Shown here piece by piece: positions 36,304 through 45,422 of a stretch of 64,000 nt of DNA (positions are counted from its first letter, which is position 1; each line of letters starts with the position of its first letter). Below the pieces are notes generated by a model. It was given only the letters and a program-made list of their open reading frames with translations. It was not told the origin of the DNA and searched no databases. The stretch is from Clostridium drakei (GTDB lineage: Bacteria; Bacillota; Clostridia; Clostridiales; Clostridiaceae): positions 672 through 64,671 of the forward strand of contig NZ_JIBU02000018.1 in assembly GCF_000633595.2 (NCBI RefSeq), given 5' to 3'. The translations under genes and the position numbers were made by a program.

Positions 36304-37725
36304 ATGGTATGGGAACATAAATTAGAACAACTTAAAAAGAATATCACAGGAATGTTATCAAGAAAATTAAATGTTAAAGGTAAGAAAATATATATACTAT
36401 ATATTCCTCAAATTACAGATAGGAATAGTTTGTCAGAAAATATTATAAAGCCATTATTACAGTATAGTGACGAGCAAACATTAACAGCAGAACTAATTAT
36501 AAGCTCTATAATTTACATAGATGATGTCCTTTTAGAAGATGATACAAATGAAATCACTGAATATGTTTTGCAAGGAAAATCGGTCATTATTATATGTGAC
36601 AGCAGCAAATATATAGTAGCTAATACTTTGAAGATTGAAAAAAGAAATATTCAGTCTCCAGAAGTAGAAGCTGCAGTTAGATCACCGAGAGATGCTTTTA
36701 ACGAAAATATAGATTCAAATTTATCACTAATACGTTATAGAATAAAGGACTCAGCCTTAAGAGCAGACTATTGCACTGTAGGTGTAAGAACAAAAACATC
36801 TGTTGTATTAGTATATCTTCAAGATGTTGCAAATCAAAAATATATAATAGAAATTAAAAAAAAGTTAGCCAAAATAAAAGTTGATGGTATTTTAGAATCA
36901 GGATATATACAAAAATTTCTATCAAATAAAAATTCTACTTTGTTTTCAGAAATAGGTATTAGTGAGAGATCAGATTCAGCATGTGCAAGTATATTAGAAG
37001 GGCGTATTTGTATTTTAGTAGATGGAAGCAATTTAGCATTAATAGTACCTAAAGCTTTTATTGAATATCTGGACATTGGAGATGATCATTATGACAATAC
37101 TTATGTAGGTATGTTTCTCAAAGGTTTGAGAGGTATGGCTTTAATTATGAATCTTACGTTGTCCTCAGTATATGTTATAATTGTTGCCTTCCATCCAGAA
37201 TTTCTTCCATCACAGTATATTTTACTGCTTGCAGCTTCTAGAGTGCAGGTTCCTATAAACGCTGTTACAGAAGCTTTAATGATGGAGGTCATATTGGAGT
37301 TACTTAGAGAAGCAAGCTTAAGACTTCCAAAACAAATAGGTTCTTCTGTAAGTATAGTTGGAACTATTGTTATTGGTCAAGCAGCAGTTTTCGCAGGCAT
37401 TGTAAGTCCTCTTATGGTTATAATTGTATCGCTGACTTCTATGGCATCCTATGCTATTGCAGATTATACTTTTATGAATTCTATGAGATTGTTAAAATTT
37501 TTTATGATTTTTCTTTCAAGTATATTTGGATTATTTGGATTTTGTATGGCATTAAGTATTATAGTTATTAAAATATCATCTATTACAAGCTTTGGTGTAC
37601 CATATACTGAACCAATAGCTCCATTTAATTATGAAGATATGAAAAATTATATTTCAAGTAATGTGGTTCAAAATAAACATCGACCTAATTTTTTAAATAC
37701 AAAGAATAAAAGAAGAAAAAAATAA
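36304..37725 (+). CDS. gerKA: Germinant receptor subunit A (GerAA/GerKA family)
   Basis: A subunit, ~473 residues: soluble N-terminal domain (~1-235, with SPRDAFNENIDSNLSLIRYR, the classic GerA signature) followed by five TM helices (GMFLKGLRGMALIMNLTLSS onward). ATG 36304 is preferred (GGGAGAGG immediately upstream); a GTG at 36289 overlaps that ribosome site. It is the last gene of the receptor operon, so the order is B-C-A rather than the usual A-B-C or A-C-B. Confidence 0.9.
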   Translation: MVWEHKLEQLKKNITGMLSRKLNVKGKKIYILYIPQITDRNSLSENIIKPLLQYSDEQTLTAELIISSIIYIDDVLLEDDTNEITEYVLQGKSVIIICDSSKYIVANTLKIEKRNIQSPEVEAAVRSPRDAFNENIDSNLSLIRYRIKDSALRADYCTVGVRTKTSVVLVYLQDVANQKYIIEIKKKLAKIKVDGILESGYIQKFLSNKNSTLFSEIGISERSDSACASILEGRICILVDGSNLALIVPKAFIEYLDIGDDHYDNTYVGMFLKGLRGMALIMNLTLSSVYVIIVAFHPEFLPSQYILLLAASRVQVPINAVTEALMMEVILELLREASLRLPKQIGSSVSIVGTIVIGQAAVFAGIVSPLMVIIVSLTSMASYAIADYTFMNSMRLLKFFMIFLSSIFGLFGFCMALSIIVIKISSITSFGVPYTEPIAPFNYEDMKNYISSNVVQNKHRPNFLNTKNKRRKK

Positions 37726-37736
37726 TCAGTATAATG

Positions 37737-37794
37737 TTGACAAAGTAGAGTATCAAGTAATACAATAACTATATAATTATTTAATTATATAGTT
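37737..37794 (+). promoter_or_regulatory. ArsR-controlled promoter 1 (arsR-trx unit)
   Basis: TTGACA (37737-37742), 18-bp spacer, TACAAT (37761-37766), followed directly by a 28-bp dyad (37767-37794: 13-bp arms AACTATATAATTA / TAATTATATAGTT, 2-nt centre). The operator covers the expected +1, so ArsR bound there would block initiation. Confidence 0.8.
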
Positions 37795-37815
37795 ATTGAC
37801 ATGCGGAGGATAATT

Positions 37816-38109
37816 ATGAATAAGGAAGAAATAAGTGTTAAAATTTTTAAAGCATTGGGACATCCTATAAGATATAAGATAGTTAAGTTTTTGTATGATG
37901 GACCAAAATGTGTATGCAAGTTAAATGAAAATATAGAGTTTAGTCAAGCAAATTTATCTCAACATTTAAGAATACTTAAGGAAGCTGGTATACTATCCTC
38001 TGAAAAGGTTGGTATGAACACTCATTATAGAATTAGTAGTGAAGAAATAAAAAACATTATTAATAGTGTGGATAAGCTTGTTATGAGTTATTTTGATGAT
38101 TCTAAATAA
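37816..38109 (+). CDS. arsR: ArsR-family metalloregulator
   Basis: A ~97-residue ArsR/SmtB winged-helix repressor: KIFKALGHPIRYKIVKFL, then Cys32-Val-Cys34 in the alpha-3 position typical of As(III)/Sb(III) sensors, and the recognition helix SQANLSQHLRIL. ATG 37816 is chosen (GGAGG 6 nt upstream); an ATG at 37801 precedes that ribosome site. First gene of an operon with a thioredoxin-like protein and an ArsP-type permease. A dyad operator overlaps its promoter. Confidence 0.9.
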   Translation: MNKEEISVKIFKALGHPIRYKIVKFLYDGPKCVCKLNENIEFSQANLSQHLRILKEAGILSSEKVGMNTHYRISSEEIKNIINSVDKLVMSYFDDSK

Positions 38110-38140
38110 AATAATTATATAAATTTAGGAGGAGTAAATT

Positions 38141-38380
38141 ATGGAAATAAAAATTTTAGGTTCAGGTTGTTCAAATTGTAAAAAACTTGAGGCAAATGCA
38201 AAGGAGGCTGTTAAGGAGCTAAATGTAGAAGCCGACATCACAAAAGTACAGGAAATTAAAGATATCATGAAATATGGAGTTATGAGAACGCCTGCTATAG
38301 TTATTAATGAAAAAGTTAAAATGTTTGGTAAAGTTTGTACTGTTGATGAGATTGAAAAATATATTAATGAAGAAATATAA
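38141..38380 (+). CDS. Small thioredoxin-fold redox protein (MTH895/TrxA-like)
   Basis: A 79-residue minimal thioredoxin-like protein with the active site Cys10-Ser-Asn-Cys13 and a cis-Pro in MRTPAIVIN. Such proteins (redox-active disulfide protein 2 family) are commonly encoded beside ArsR and ArsP-type permeases, probably to supply reductant. AGGAGG lies 7 nt before the ATG. It is followed by a hairpin (38401-38434) before the permease gene. Confidence 0.88.
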   Translation: MEIKILGSGCSNCKKLEANAKEAVKELNVEADITKVQEIKDIMKYGVMRTPAIVINEKVKMFGKVCTVDEIEKYINEEI

Positions 38381-38400
38381 ATATAAGCTATATTAAAAAA

Positions 38401-38434
38401 GGACTTTAATCCTAATTTAATGGAATTAAAGTCC
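38401..38434 (+). terminator. Hairpin inside the arsR-trx-permease operon
   Basis: GGACTTTAATCC pairs with GGAATTAAAGTCC (one bulge). No good T-run follows, so it may attenuate expression or stabilise an mRNA end rather than terminate fully. Downstream (38451-38480) a sequence similar to one arm of operator 1 recurs. Confidence 0.5.
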
Positions 38435-38496
38435 ATTAAATTAAAACAGTACATAAGTATTTAATTATAAAGTTATAATATGAATGGAGAGATAAT

Positions 38497-39465
38497 ATGT
38501 TTACACCTGTACAAATTTTTGCTGATTGGATTGTTTATAATGTATTTGGAATTGCTAAAGAAAGTAGAATTGGAAGCGCTTTAAATTTCTTTGTATTTGA
38601 TACTATAAAGATATTTATATTATTGCTAATTATTATTTATGTAATTACATTTATAAGAAGTTTCTTTCCACCAGAAAAAACAAGAAAGATACTTGCCAAA
38701 AGTAAAGGAAGCACATTTATTGGACATGTTTTTGCAGCTTTACTTGGAATTGTTACACCATTTTGTTCATGCTCTGCAGTACCACTTTTTATTGGTTTTG
38801 TGGAAGCAGGAGTGCCACTTGGAGTTACGTTTTCCTTTTTAATAGCTGCACCAATGGTAAATGAAGTTGCACTAGGACTTCTTTATGGTCTGTTTGGAAT
38901 AAAAATAGCTGTTATCTATGTAGTTTCTGGTGAGATAATTGCAATAGTAAGTGGTATCATAATTGGAAAATTAAAAATGGAAAAGCATGTAGAAGGATAT
39001 GTTTATGAAATGCAAATGAATTCTGATTTGGAATTACCTGATCCAACAATAAAGGAAAGATTAATAGATTCTTGGAATTTCACTAAGGATTTAATAAAGA
39101 AAATATGCTTGTATGTAATAATCGGTATTGCTATAGGTGGTTTCATACATGGATGGATTCCAGCGGGAGCACTAGCAAAATATGCAGGAAAGAGTAATCC
39201 ATTTGCAGTATTTGTAGCCGTTGCAATTGGAGTTCCATTGTATTCTAATGCTGCTGGGGTAATTCCACTAGTTAGTGAACTTACAAGAGCTGGAGTTGCA
39301 ATGGGAACAGCTTTGGCATTTATGATGGCCGTTACAGCTCTCAGTTTACCAGAGGCAATTCTTTTGAGAAGGGTTTTAAAACCTAAATTATTGGCAGTGT
39401 TCTTTGGAGTAGCGGCACTAGGAATAGTGTTTACTGGATATTTATTTAATTTTATGATAAGTTAA
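38497..39465 (+). CDS. arsP: ArsP-type permease (DUF318/UPF0718)
   Basis: Membrane permease of 322 residues with about eight TM helices. Landmarks: FCSCSAVPLFIGFVEAGVPL, including the Cys-x-Cys typical of the family, and FLIAAPMVNEVALGLL. ArsP members export organoarsenicals; related permeases of unknown substrate exist, so the role is inferred from the ArsR-thioredoxin context. TGGAGAG lies upstream of the ATG. A cytoplasmic loop (~150-190) is acidic. Confidence 0.8.
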   Translation: MFTPVQIFADWIVYNVFGIAKESRIGSALNFFVFDTIKIFILLLIIIYVITFIRSFFPPEKTRKILAKSKGSTFIGHVFAALLGIVTPFCSCSAVPLFIGFVEAGVPLGVTFSFLIAAPMVNEVALGLLYGLFGIKIAVIYVVSGEIIAIVSGIIIGKLKMEKHVEGYVYEMQMNSDLELPDPTIKERLIDSWNFTKDLIKKICLYVIIGIAIGGFIHGWIPAGALAKYAGKSNPFAVFVAVAIGVPLYSNAAGVIPLVSELTRAGVAMGTALAFMMAVTALSLPEAILLRRVLKPKLLAVFFGVAALGIVFTGYLFNFMIS

Positions 39466-39760
39466 AACTTTGTATATAGTAAAGCCAGTTGTTAAAAGCT
39501 TTCTTTAGTTGTAAATTAATATAATTTATAGTTATAAAGTTTAATTTATTTCAAGTATATTATTATATTAAATTTAATAATACGCTTCTGGAAGAAGTAT
39601 TCTTTATAGTAATAGAATTTGATTTTTAAATAAGTAAACATTATAAAGTTATATTGTTTTGAAGGGTAATAGTAACACTTTGTATATAAATGCATAAAAT
39701 GCTAAATATAGATTACAATAAATGTAGTAAATAATATAATGCTAAAATAACTATATAATA
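39466..39760. other. AT-rich gap between the permease and acr3
   Basis: No gene is seen. A small hairpin (39579-39601, AATAC/GTATT with inner CTTC/GAAG) is the best candidate terminator for the permease. Several TTATAGTTATAAAGTT-like stretches resemble arms of the upstream ArsR operator. Confidence 0.3.
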
Positions 39761-39809
39761 TTGACTATACATAAATGATTGTTTATACTATACATAGATG
39801 AATATCTAT
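39761..39809 (+). promoter_or_regulatory. ArsR-controlled promoter 2 (acr3)
   Basis: TTGACT (39761-39766), exact 17-bp spacer, TATACT (39784-39789), then ATAGAT-GAAT-ATCTAT (39794-39809) just downstream of the -10. The same dyad with a different centre recurs at the arsR2 promoter. Confidence 0.85.
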
Positions 39810-39829
39810 ATATGGGAGGGGAGATTAGT

Positions 39830-40876
39830 ATGAGTAATCAATCATCAAAATTGTCATGGCTTGATCGTTATTTAACATTATGGATCTTTATAGCAATGGC
39901 ACTAGGAATATTTTTAGGATGGGCGCTGCCAGGTTTATCTGATGCATTATCAAAATTATCAATTGGAACAACATTTATTCCTATAGCAATAGGACTCATA
40001 GTTATGATGTATCCACCACTTGCTAAAGTTAATTATAAGGAACTTGGAAAGGTTTTTAAAAATCCAAAGGTATTAACTCTTTCATTAGTTCAAAATTGGG
40101 TTATAGGACCATTATTAATGTTTTCTCTAGCAGTTATATTCCTTAGAGGGTATCCGCATCTTATGGTAGGGTTAATTCTTATAGGACTTGCAAGATGCAT
40201 TGCTATGGTTATTGTATGGAATAGTCTTGCAGATGGAGATAGTGAATATGCAGCAGCATTAGTAGCATTTAATTCAATATTTCAGGTAGTATTCTATTCA
40301 ATATTTGCTTATATATTTATCACCGTATTACCAAAAGCTGTAGGACTAGAAGGTATGCAAGTTCATGTTTCTATGGGTCAAGTAGCTTCTTCGGTAGCTA
40401 TTTATTTAGGTATTCCGTTTATTGGGGGAATCCTTACAAGATTGTTGTTAGAGCCTAAAAAAGGAATGGAATGGTATACTAAAACATTTGTGCCTAAGAT
40501 AAGTCCTTTAGCTTTAATAGCATTATTATTTACTATAGTTATAATGTTTATGTTTAAAGGAAAATATATTATTGAATTGCCAATGGAAGTAGTAAGAATT
40601 GCTATTCCTTTGCTTATATATTTCTTAATTATGTTTTCAGTATCTTTTTTTATAAGTTATAAGTCAAAAATAGATTATCATAAGACAGTTAGCTTATCAT
40701 TCACAGCTGCAAGTAATAATTTTGAATTAGCAATTGCAGTAGCAGTAGCAGTTTTTGGCATTCAGTCACAGGAGGCTTTTACTGCTGTTATAGGACCATT
40801 AATTGAAGTACCTGTTATGATTGCACTTGTCAATGTAGCTTTATCATGGGGGAGAAAGTATTTTGGATTGAAATAA
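39830..40876 (+). CDS. acr3: Arsenite efflux permease ACR3
   Basis: Ten-TM arsenite:proton antiporter of the BASS/ACR3 family, ~348 residues. The conserved Cys in [19 protein letters not shown] and the C-terminal [19 protein letters not shown] are diagnostic. ATG 39830 is chosen, with GGGAGGGGAG just upstream; an earlier in-frame ATG at 39779 lies inside the promoter. The gene has its own ArsR-type promoter, and the next promoter (arsR2-arsD-arsA) has the same architecture. Confidence 0.93.
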   Translation: MSNQSSKLSWLDRYLTLWIFIAMALGIFLGWALPGLSDALSKLSIGTTFIPIAIGLIVMMYPPLAKVNYKELGKVFKNPKVLTLSLVQNWVIGPLLMFSLAVIFLRGYPHLMVGLILIGLARCIAMVIVWNSLADGDSEYAAALVAFNSIFQVVFYSIFAYIFITVLPKAVGLEGMQVHVSMGQVASSVAIYLGIPFIGGILTRLLLEPKKGMEWYTKTFVPKISPLALIALLFTIVIMFMFKGKYIIELPMEVVRIAIPLLIYFLIMFSVSFFISYKSKIDYHKTVSLSFTAASNNFELAIAVAVAVFGIQSQEAFTAVIGPLIEVPVMIALVNVALSWGRKYFGLK

Positions 40877-40959
40877 ATTAGGATTAATTATCTGAAATAA
40901 TCAAGATAGATAACTATATATATAAATTTATTTATTATAATTAACACATTTGAATAATA

Positions 40960-41012
40960 TTGACTATATATGGATTATGATTTATATTATATATAGATAA
41001 TTATCTATATAT
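40960..41012 (+). promoter_or_regulatory. ArsR-controlled promoter 3 (arsR2-arsD-arsA)
   Basis: TTGACT (40960-40965), exact 17-bp spacer, TATATT (40983-40988), followed immediately by a perfect 24-bp palindrome at 40989-41012 whose core is ATAGAT-AATT-ATCTAT. The core arms are identical to those at acr3. Confidence 0.88.
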
Positions 41013-41023
41013 GAGGTGATGCA

Positions 41024-41350
41024 GTGGATAACAAATATGAAATTAATGCTAAAATTTTTAAAGCGTTATCAGATCCAAGCAGATTAAAAATTCTTGATAT
41101 GCTTTCATGTGGTGAAAAATGTGCTTGTGAGATATTGGAAAGTTTTGATTTTACACAGCCTACATTATCACATCATATGAAAGTATTGATTGAGTGTGGA
41201 CTTGTAAAGTCTAGAAAAGAAGGTTTATGGAGTCATTACTGTTTGGATACTAATAATACGAGTAAATTGATGTTATTTTTAATGGGGATCTTTACTGATA
41301 CAGAGGATTGTATTTGTAAAGAAAAAAACAAATGTAATTGTAGTGAATAA
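41024..41350 (+). CDS. arsR: ArsR-family arsenic-responsive repressor
   Basis: A 108-residue winged-helix repressor with Cys33-Ala-Cys35-Glu (plus Cys29) in the sensor helix and the recognition helix FTQPTLSHHMKVL. The tail is Cys-rich (CICKEKNKCNC), an unusual addition that could be a second metal-binding site. GTG start with GAGGTGAT just upstream. It heads the arsR-arsD-arsA operon and probably binds the palindromes at this promoter and at acr3. Confidence 0.92.
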   Translation: MDNKYEINAKIFKALSDPSRLKILDMLSCGEKCACEILESFDFTQPTLSHHMKVLIECGLVKSRKEGLWSHYCLDTNNTSKLMLFLMGIFTDTEDCICKEKNKCNCSE

Positions 41351-41434
41351 TAATCAATTAATCTTGCTTAATAAGAGTGTCATACTAGGTAACCATCAAA
41401 TAAAATTTTATTTTGAATAAAGGAGAGGTAGAAT

Positions 41435-41812
41435 ATGAAAAAAATGATTATTTTCGATCCAGCTATGTGTTGTTCAACAGGAGTATGCGGACCAGGAGTT
41501 GATCCAGAATTATTAAGAGTAGCTACAGTACTAGATAATTTGAAAAGAAAAGGCGTAATGATTGAAAGATACAATTTAACAAGTAGTCCTCAGTCTTTTA
41601 TTGATAATAAAGTTATTAATGAAATACTAAATAGTGAAGGAATAGATGTATTACCAGTTACTATAGTTGATAATGCTGTAGTAAAGAAAGGTTCATATCC
41701 AACTAATGAAGAGTTTTGTAAATTGCTTGGAATATCAGAAGATTATTTAAAAGCTGGACTTAAGTTTAAAAAGAAATCTGGTGGATGTGGTTGTAATGGT
41801 GGCTGCTGCTAA
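41435..41812 (+). CDS. arsD: Arsenic metallochaperone ArsD
   Basis: A 125-residue cytosolic chaperone that hands As(III)/Sb(III) to ArsA. Binding cysteines Cys12, Cys13 and Cys18 lie in MCCSTGVCGP; the middle has the thioredoxin-like LPVTIVDN; the tail GGCGCNGGCC adds further vicinal cysteines. GGAGAGG precedes the ATG, and it lies 21 nt before arsA. Confidence 0.95.
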   Translation: MKKMIIFDPAMCCSTGVCGPGVDPELLRVATVLDNLKRKGVMIERYNLTSSPQSFIDNKVINEILNSEGIDVLPVTIVDNAVVKKGSYPTNEEFCKLLGISEDYLKAGLKFKKKSGGCGCNGGCC

Positions 41813-41833
41813 TTAAAGAAAAGAGGGATAACT

Positions 41834-43579
41834 ATGGTAAAGAATTTTTCCTTGGAAAATTTAGAGTTAACTAAATATATATTTTTTACTGGAAAAGGTG
41901 GAGTTGGAAAAACATCAGCAGCATGTGCAACTGCAGTTACTTTAGCCGATCAAGGGAAAAAAATTATGCTTATAAGTACAGATCCAGCTTCAAACTTGCA
42001 GGACGTATTTAGTACAGAGTTAAATAATAAAGGAATTGCTATTAAAGAAGTACCAAATTTAGTAGTAGCAAATTTTGATCCAGAGCAAGCTGCCAGAGAA
42101 TACAGAGAAAGTGTTATCTCGCCATATAAGGGAAAGCTTCCAGATGCAGTAATAAAAAATATGGAGGAACAACTTTCAGGGTCTTGTACTGTGGAAATTG
42201 CAGCCTTTAATGAATTTTCTAATTTTATAACTGATGAAAAAGTAGAAAAAGAATTTGAACACATTATATTTGATACTGCACCAACAGGACATACTTTAAG
42301 AATGCTTCAGCTTCCATCAGCCTGGAGTAATTTTATAAGTGAAAATACACATGGAGCATCTTGCTTAGGACAATTGGCAGGACTTGAAAGTAAAAAAGAA
42401 GTATATAAAAAGGCTGTAAAAACTTTAGCAGATGAAAAAAGAACCACACTTATACTTGTGTCACGGCCGCAAAGAACACCTTTAAAGGAGGCAGAAAGGG
42501 CATCCAAGGAACTACAAGATATAGGAGTAAATAATCAAATATTACTTATTAATGGAGTATTAAAAATTCATGATGACCGTCTTTCCAGCTCAATTTATAA
42601 AAAACAAGAAGAAGTTTTAAAAAATATACCAAAACATTTAAGAAAGTTAAAGACATATAAAATTCCATTAAGACCTTATAATGTAACAGGTCTTGAAAAT
42701 GTAAGAGCTTTTTTAAAGGAAGACAATATTAAATATAGTGATGAAGCTTTAAATAATGAAAAGATGCTAAAATTAAAAACAGTAATTGATGATTTATATA
42801 GTACAAATAAAAAAGTAATTTTTACTATGGGTAAAGGTGGAGTTGGAAAAACCACTATAGCAGCAGCTATTGCACTAGGTCTTGCAGAAAGAGATAGAAA
42901 GGTACATTTAACCACTACAGATCCAGCAGCACATTTAAAGTTTGTTTTAGATGATAGCTATGGCATTACTTTAAGTCATATTGATGAAAAGAAGGAATTG
43001 GAAAAGTATAAAGAAGAAGTTTTAAGTAAGGCTAGAGAAACTATGGGAGAAGAAGATTTGGCTTATGTGGAAGAAGATTTAAGGTCTCCATGTACTCAAG
43101 AGATTGCAGTATTCAGGGCTTTTGCAGAAATAGTTGATAGATCTAAAAATGAAACAGTTGTTATAGATACTGCACCAACAGGACATACATTGCTGTTATT
43201 AGATTCTACCCAAAGCTACAATAAAGAAATTGAGCGTTCACAAGGGGATATACCGGAATCAGTTAAAAAGCTCTTGCCTAAGCTCAGAAATGCTGATGAA
43301 ACAGAGGTTATAATTGTAACCTTAGCTGAAGCCACACCTGTATATGAAGCTATGAGATTAGAGGCGGATTTAGAAAGAGCAGGTATCAATAGTAAATGGT
43401 GGGTTATAAATTCAAGTTTGTTTGCAACAGATACCACCAATGCTATTCTTAGAGCAAAAGCAAGTAATGAGATAGCCTGGATAAATAAAGTAAGTGAAAT
43501 TTCTGATGGGAATTTTGCAGTTATTGAGTGGAAGGAAAAAGAATTAAAAGAGGATAGATTACTGGATTTAATTAAATAA
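41834..43579 (+). CDS. arsA: Arsenite efflux ATPase ArsA
   Basis: Cytosolic ATPase of 581 residues with two homologous halves, each with a P-loop (TGKGGVGKTS near 18; MGKGGVGKTT near 332) and the ArsA signature DTAPTGHTLRMLQ or DTAPTGHTLLLLD. Here it is encoded with ArsD and an ACR3 pump rather than ArsB, so it may energise ACR3. AGAGGG lies upstream of the ATG. It is the last gene of the arsenic island, followed by two hairpins. Confidence 0.95.
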   Translation: MVKNFSLENLELTKYIFFTGKGGVGKTSAACATAVTLADQGKKIMLISTDPASNLQDVFSTELNNKGIAIKEVPNLVVANFDPEQAAREYRESVISPYKGKLPDAVIKNMEEQLSGSCTVEIAAFNEFSNFITDEKVEKEFEHIIFDTAPTGHTLRMLQLPSAWSNFISENTHGASCLGQLAGLESKKEVYKKAVKTLADEKRTTLILVSRPQRTPLKEAERASKELQDIGVNNQILLINGVLKIHDDRLSSSIYKKQEEVLKNIPKHLRKLKTYKIPLRPYNVTGLENVRAFLKEDNIKYSDEALNNEKMLKLKTVIDDLYSTNKKVIFTMGKGGVGKTTIAAAIALGLAERDRKVHLTTTDPAAHLKFVLDDSYGITLSHIDEKKELEKYKEEVLSKARETMGEEDLAYVEEDLRSPCTQEIAVFRAFAEIVDRSKNETVVIDTAPTGHTLLLLDSTQSYNKEIERSQGDIPESVKKLLPKLRNADETEVIIVTLAEATPVYEAMRLEADLERAGINSKWWVINSSLFATDTTNAILRAKASNEIAWINKVSEISDGNFAVIEWKEKELKEDRLLDLIK

Positions 43580-43828
43580 CTGAAGTTTTTTAGTTTAAAA
43601 ATTCAGCACAATATTTTTGAGAGGACAGCGAAGTAGGAAAACTCACACCTTTATTGTCCTCTGAAAAATTGAGGTTCATTATACTTATATCAAGTCAAAA
43701 TTATATTTGAAAAAGTTAAATTTGCACTAGAGACAAATATTATCAATACTTATTTAGTAAAAGAGAATCTCTTTTACTTTTTTTTATACCTTAATTTTCT
43801 GTTAAATTTTTGTAGTATTTTATGTAAC
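43580..43828 (+). other. Gap downstream of arsA
   Basis: No gene is seen. It contains an 8-bp hairpin (AGAGGACA at 43620-43627, TGTCCTCT at 43655-43662) with a 27-nt loop and no good T-run, a weak terminator candidate for the ars operon. Confidence 0.35.
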
Positions 43829-43876
43829 AAAATCAAAACACATTACATATTATGGTAATGTGTTTTGATTTTTAAT
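43829..43876 (+). terminator. Strong hairpin terminator before the L,D-transpeptidase gene
   Basis: Perfect 18-bp stem (43829-43846 with 43855-43872), 8-nt loop, T-rich 3' end. It overlaps the potential TTG start at 43865 of the downstream frame, which argues for a later start. Confidence 0.8.
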
Positions 43877-43888
43877 TATTATAAGGGG

Positions 43889-45280
43889 ATGGGTATTATA
43901 AAAAGAGAAGAGGATAAACACAATAAAATTGTTATGGGTATTGTAATTTCTCTTTGTGCTTTACTTGTTATATATTTGGGTATGGCTGCATACTTTGTTA
44001 ATCATTTTTATTTTGGATCTCAAATTAATCATATCAATGTTTCTTGTAAAACTGTAGATGAAGCTAAGCAACAAATGGAAGCTGAATTGGAAAAATATAC
44101 ATTAAATTTAAAAGAACGTGGGGACAAAAATGAACAAATTAAAGGTATTGATATTGATTTGAAGCATAATTTAGGAGGAGAATATAAAAGTTTAAAAGCC
44201 TCACAAAAGCCTTTGGAGTGGATTTCAGCATTCTTCAATGAAGAAAATTTAAAAATGACAGATGCAGTTACATATGATAATGAATTGTTAAAGCAAAAGG
44301 TGGAGAAGCTTTCTTGTTTTGATAAGTGTAATATAATTGAACCTAAAAATCCAAATTTCAAGTATACAGACAAGGGTTATGTGATTGTAAATGAAGTAAA
44401 TGGAAATAAGATTAATAATGATATTTTATATGATAGAATGGCAAAGGCCATACAGAATGAAGAAACTACAATAGATTTAGAAGCAGATAATTGCTATATA
44501 AATCCAAAGTATACTTCAAAATCTCAAAAGACTATTGACAATAAAAATATTCTTAATAAATATGTAGCTTCTAAGATCACCTATACTTTTGAAAATCGTA
44601 AAGAAACCATAGATGGATCTATAATAAATAAATGGCTTGAAGTTAATGAGAATTTTGAAGTTGTAGTTGATAAGAAAAAAGAAAACACTTATATGAAGAC
44701 ATTGTTTGAAAACTATAATACTGTAGGGAAGATGAGAAGTTTTGCTTCAGCATCAGGTAATACAATAAGTATTGGCGGCGGTGATTATGGCTGGCTAATT
44801 GATACTGATAAGGAAATGCAAGAATTGAATGAAGTAATTAAACAGGGAAAAACTATAGTAAAGGAGCCTTTTTATGCTCAAACTGCTTTTTCTCATGATA
44901 GTAATGACATAGGAAACACCTATGTGGAAATAAATATAACAAGACAACATTTGTGGTTTTATAAAAATGGATCATTGATAGTACAAGGGGATGTTGTTAC
45001 TGGTAATGCAAGTAATCATGGCACCCCAAAAGGTATCTATAGTTTAAAATATAAAGATAGAGATGCTGTATTAGTTGGTCCAGGTTATAAGTCTCCCGTT
45101 AATTTTTGGATGCCATTTAACGGAGGAATTGGCATTCATGATGCAAGCTGGAGAAGTGAATTTGGAGGGATCATATATAGGGGGGATGGTTCTCATGGTT
45201 GTGTAAATTGTCCATATTATTTAGCGAAAAACATATTTGATAATATTGAGGCAGGAACTCCAGTTATATGCCATTATTAA
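43889..45280 (+). CDS. L,D-transpeptidase (YkuD domain) with peptidoglycan-binding domain
   Basis: Cell-wall cross-linking enzyme, ~463 residues. One N-terminal TM anchor (~10-35), a long extracellular region with a PG_binding_4-like segment, and a C-terminal YkuD domain with HGTPKGIYSLK, GIGIHDA and the catalytic SHGCVNCP (Cys438). ATG 43889 is adjacent to its AAGGGG, so spacing is poor; an upstream TTG (43865) lies inside a terminator and is unlikely. Makes 3-3 cross-links or attaches proteins to peptidoglycan. Confidence 0.88.
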   Translation: MGIIKREEDKHNKIVMGIVISLCALLVIYLGMAAYFVNHFYFGSQINHINVSCKTVDEAKQQMEAELEKYTLNLKERGDKNEQIKGIDIDLKHNLGGEYKSLKASQKPLEWISAFFNEENLKMTDAVTYDNELLKQKVEKLSCFDKCNIIEPKNPNFKYTDKGYVIVNEVNGNKINNDILYDRMAKAIQNEETTIDLEADNCYINPKYTSKSQKTIDNKNILNKYVASKITYTFENRKETIDGSIINKWLEVNENFEVVVDKKKENTYMKTLFENYNTVGKMRSFASASGNTISIGGGDYGWLIDTDKEMQELNEVIKQGKTIVKEPFYAQTAFSHDSNDIGNTYVEINITRQHLWFYKNGSLIVQGDVVTGNASNHGTPKGIYSLKYKDRDAVLVGPGYKSPVNFWMPFNGGIGIHDASWRSEFGGIIYRGDGSHGCVNCPYYLAKNIFDNIEAGTPVICHY

Positions 45281-45422
45281 CTTGAATTCGCAAACTAAAA
45301 ATATTGAGGCATATAAGATGTATATATTGTTGAAAAGTCTGAAATAATAAGTAATAAGATGTATATTTAAGTTTTGTTTTATGTTAATACGAAAGTTTTT
45401 ATTAGTCTCAAAAGAGGTGATT

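Noticed and set aside
43865-43888. TTG start for the L,D-transpeptidase
   Set aside because: It lies inside the 3' arm of an 18-bp terminator and has no ribosome site.
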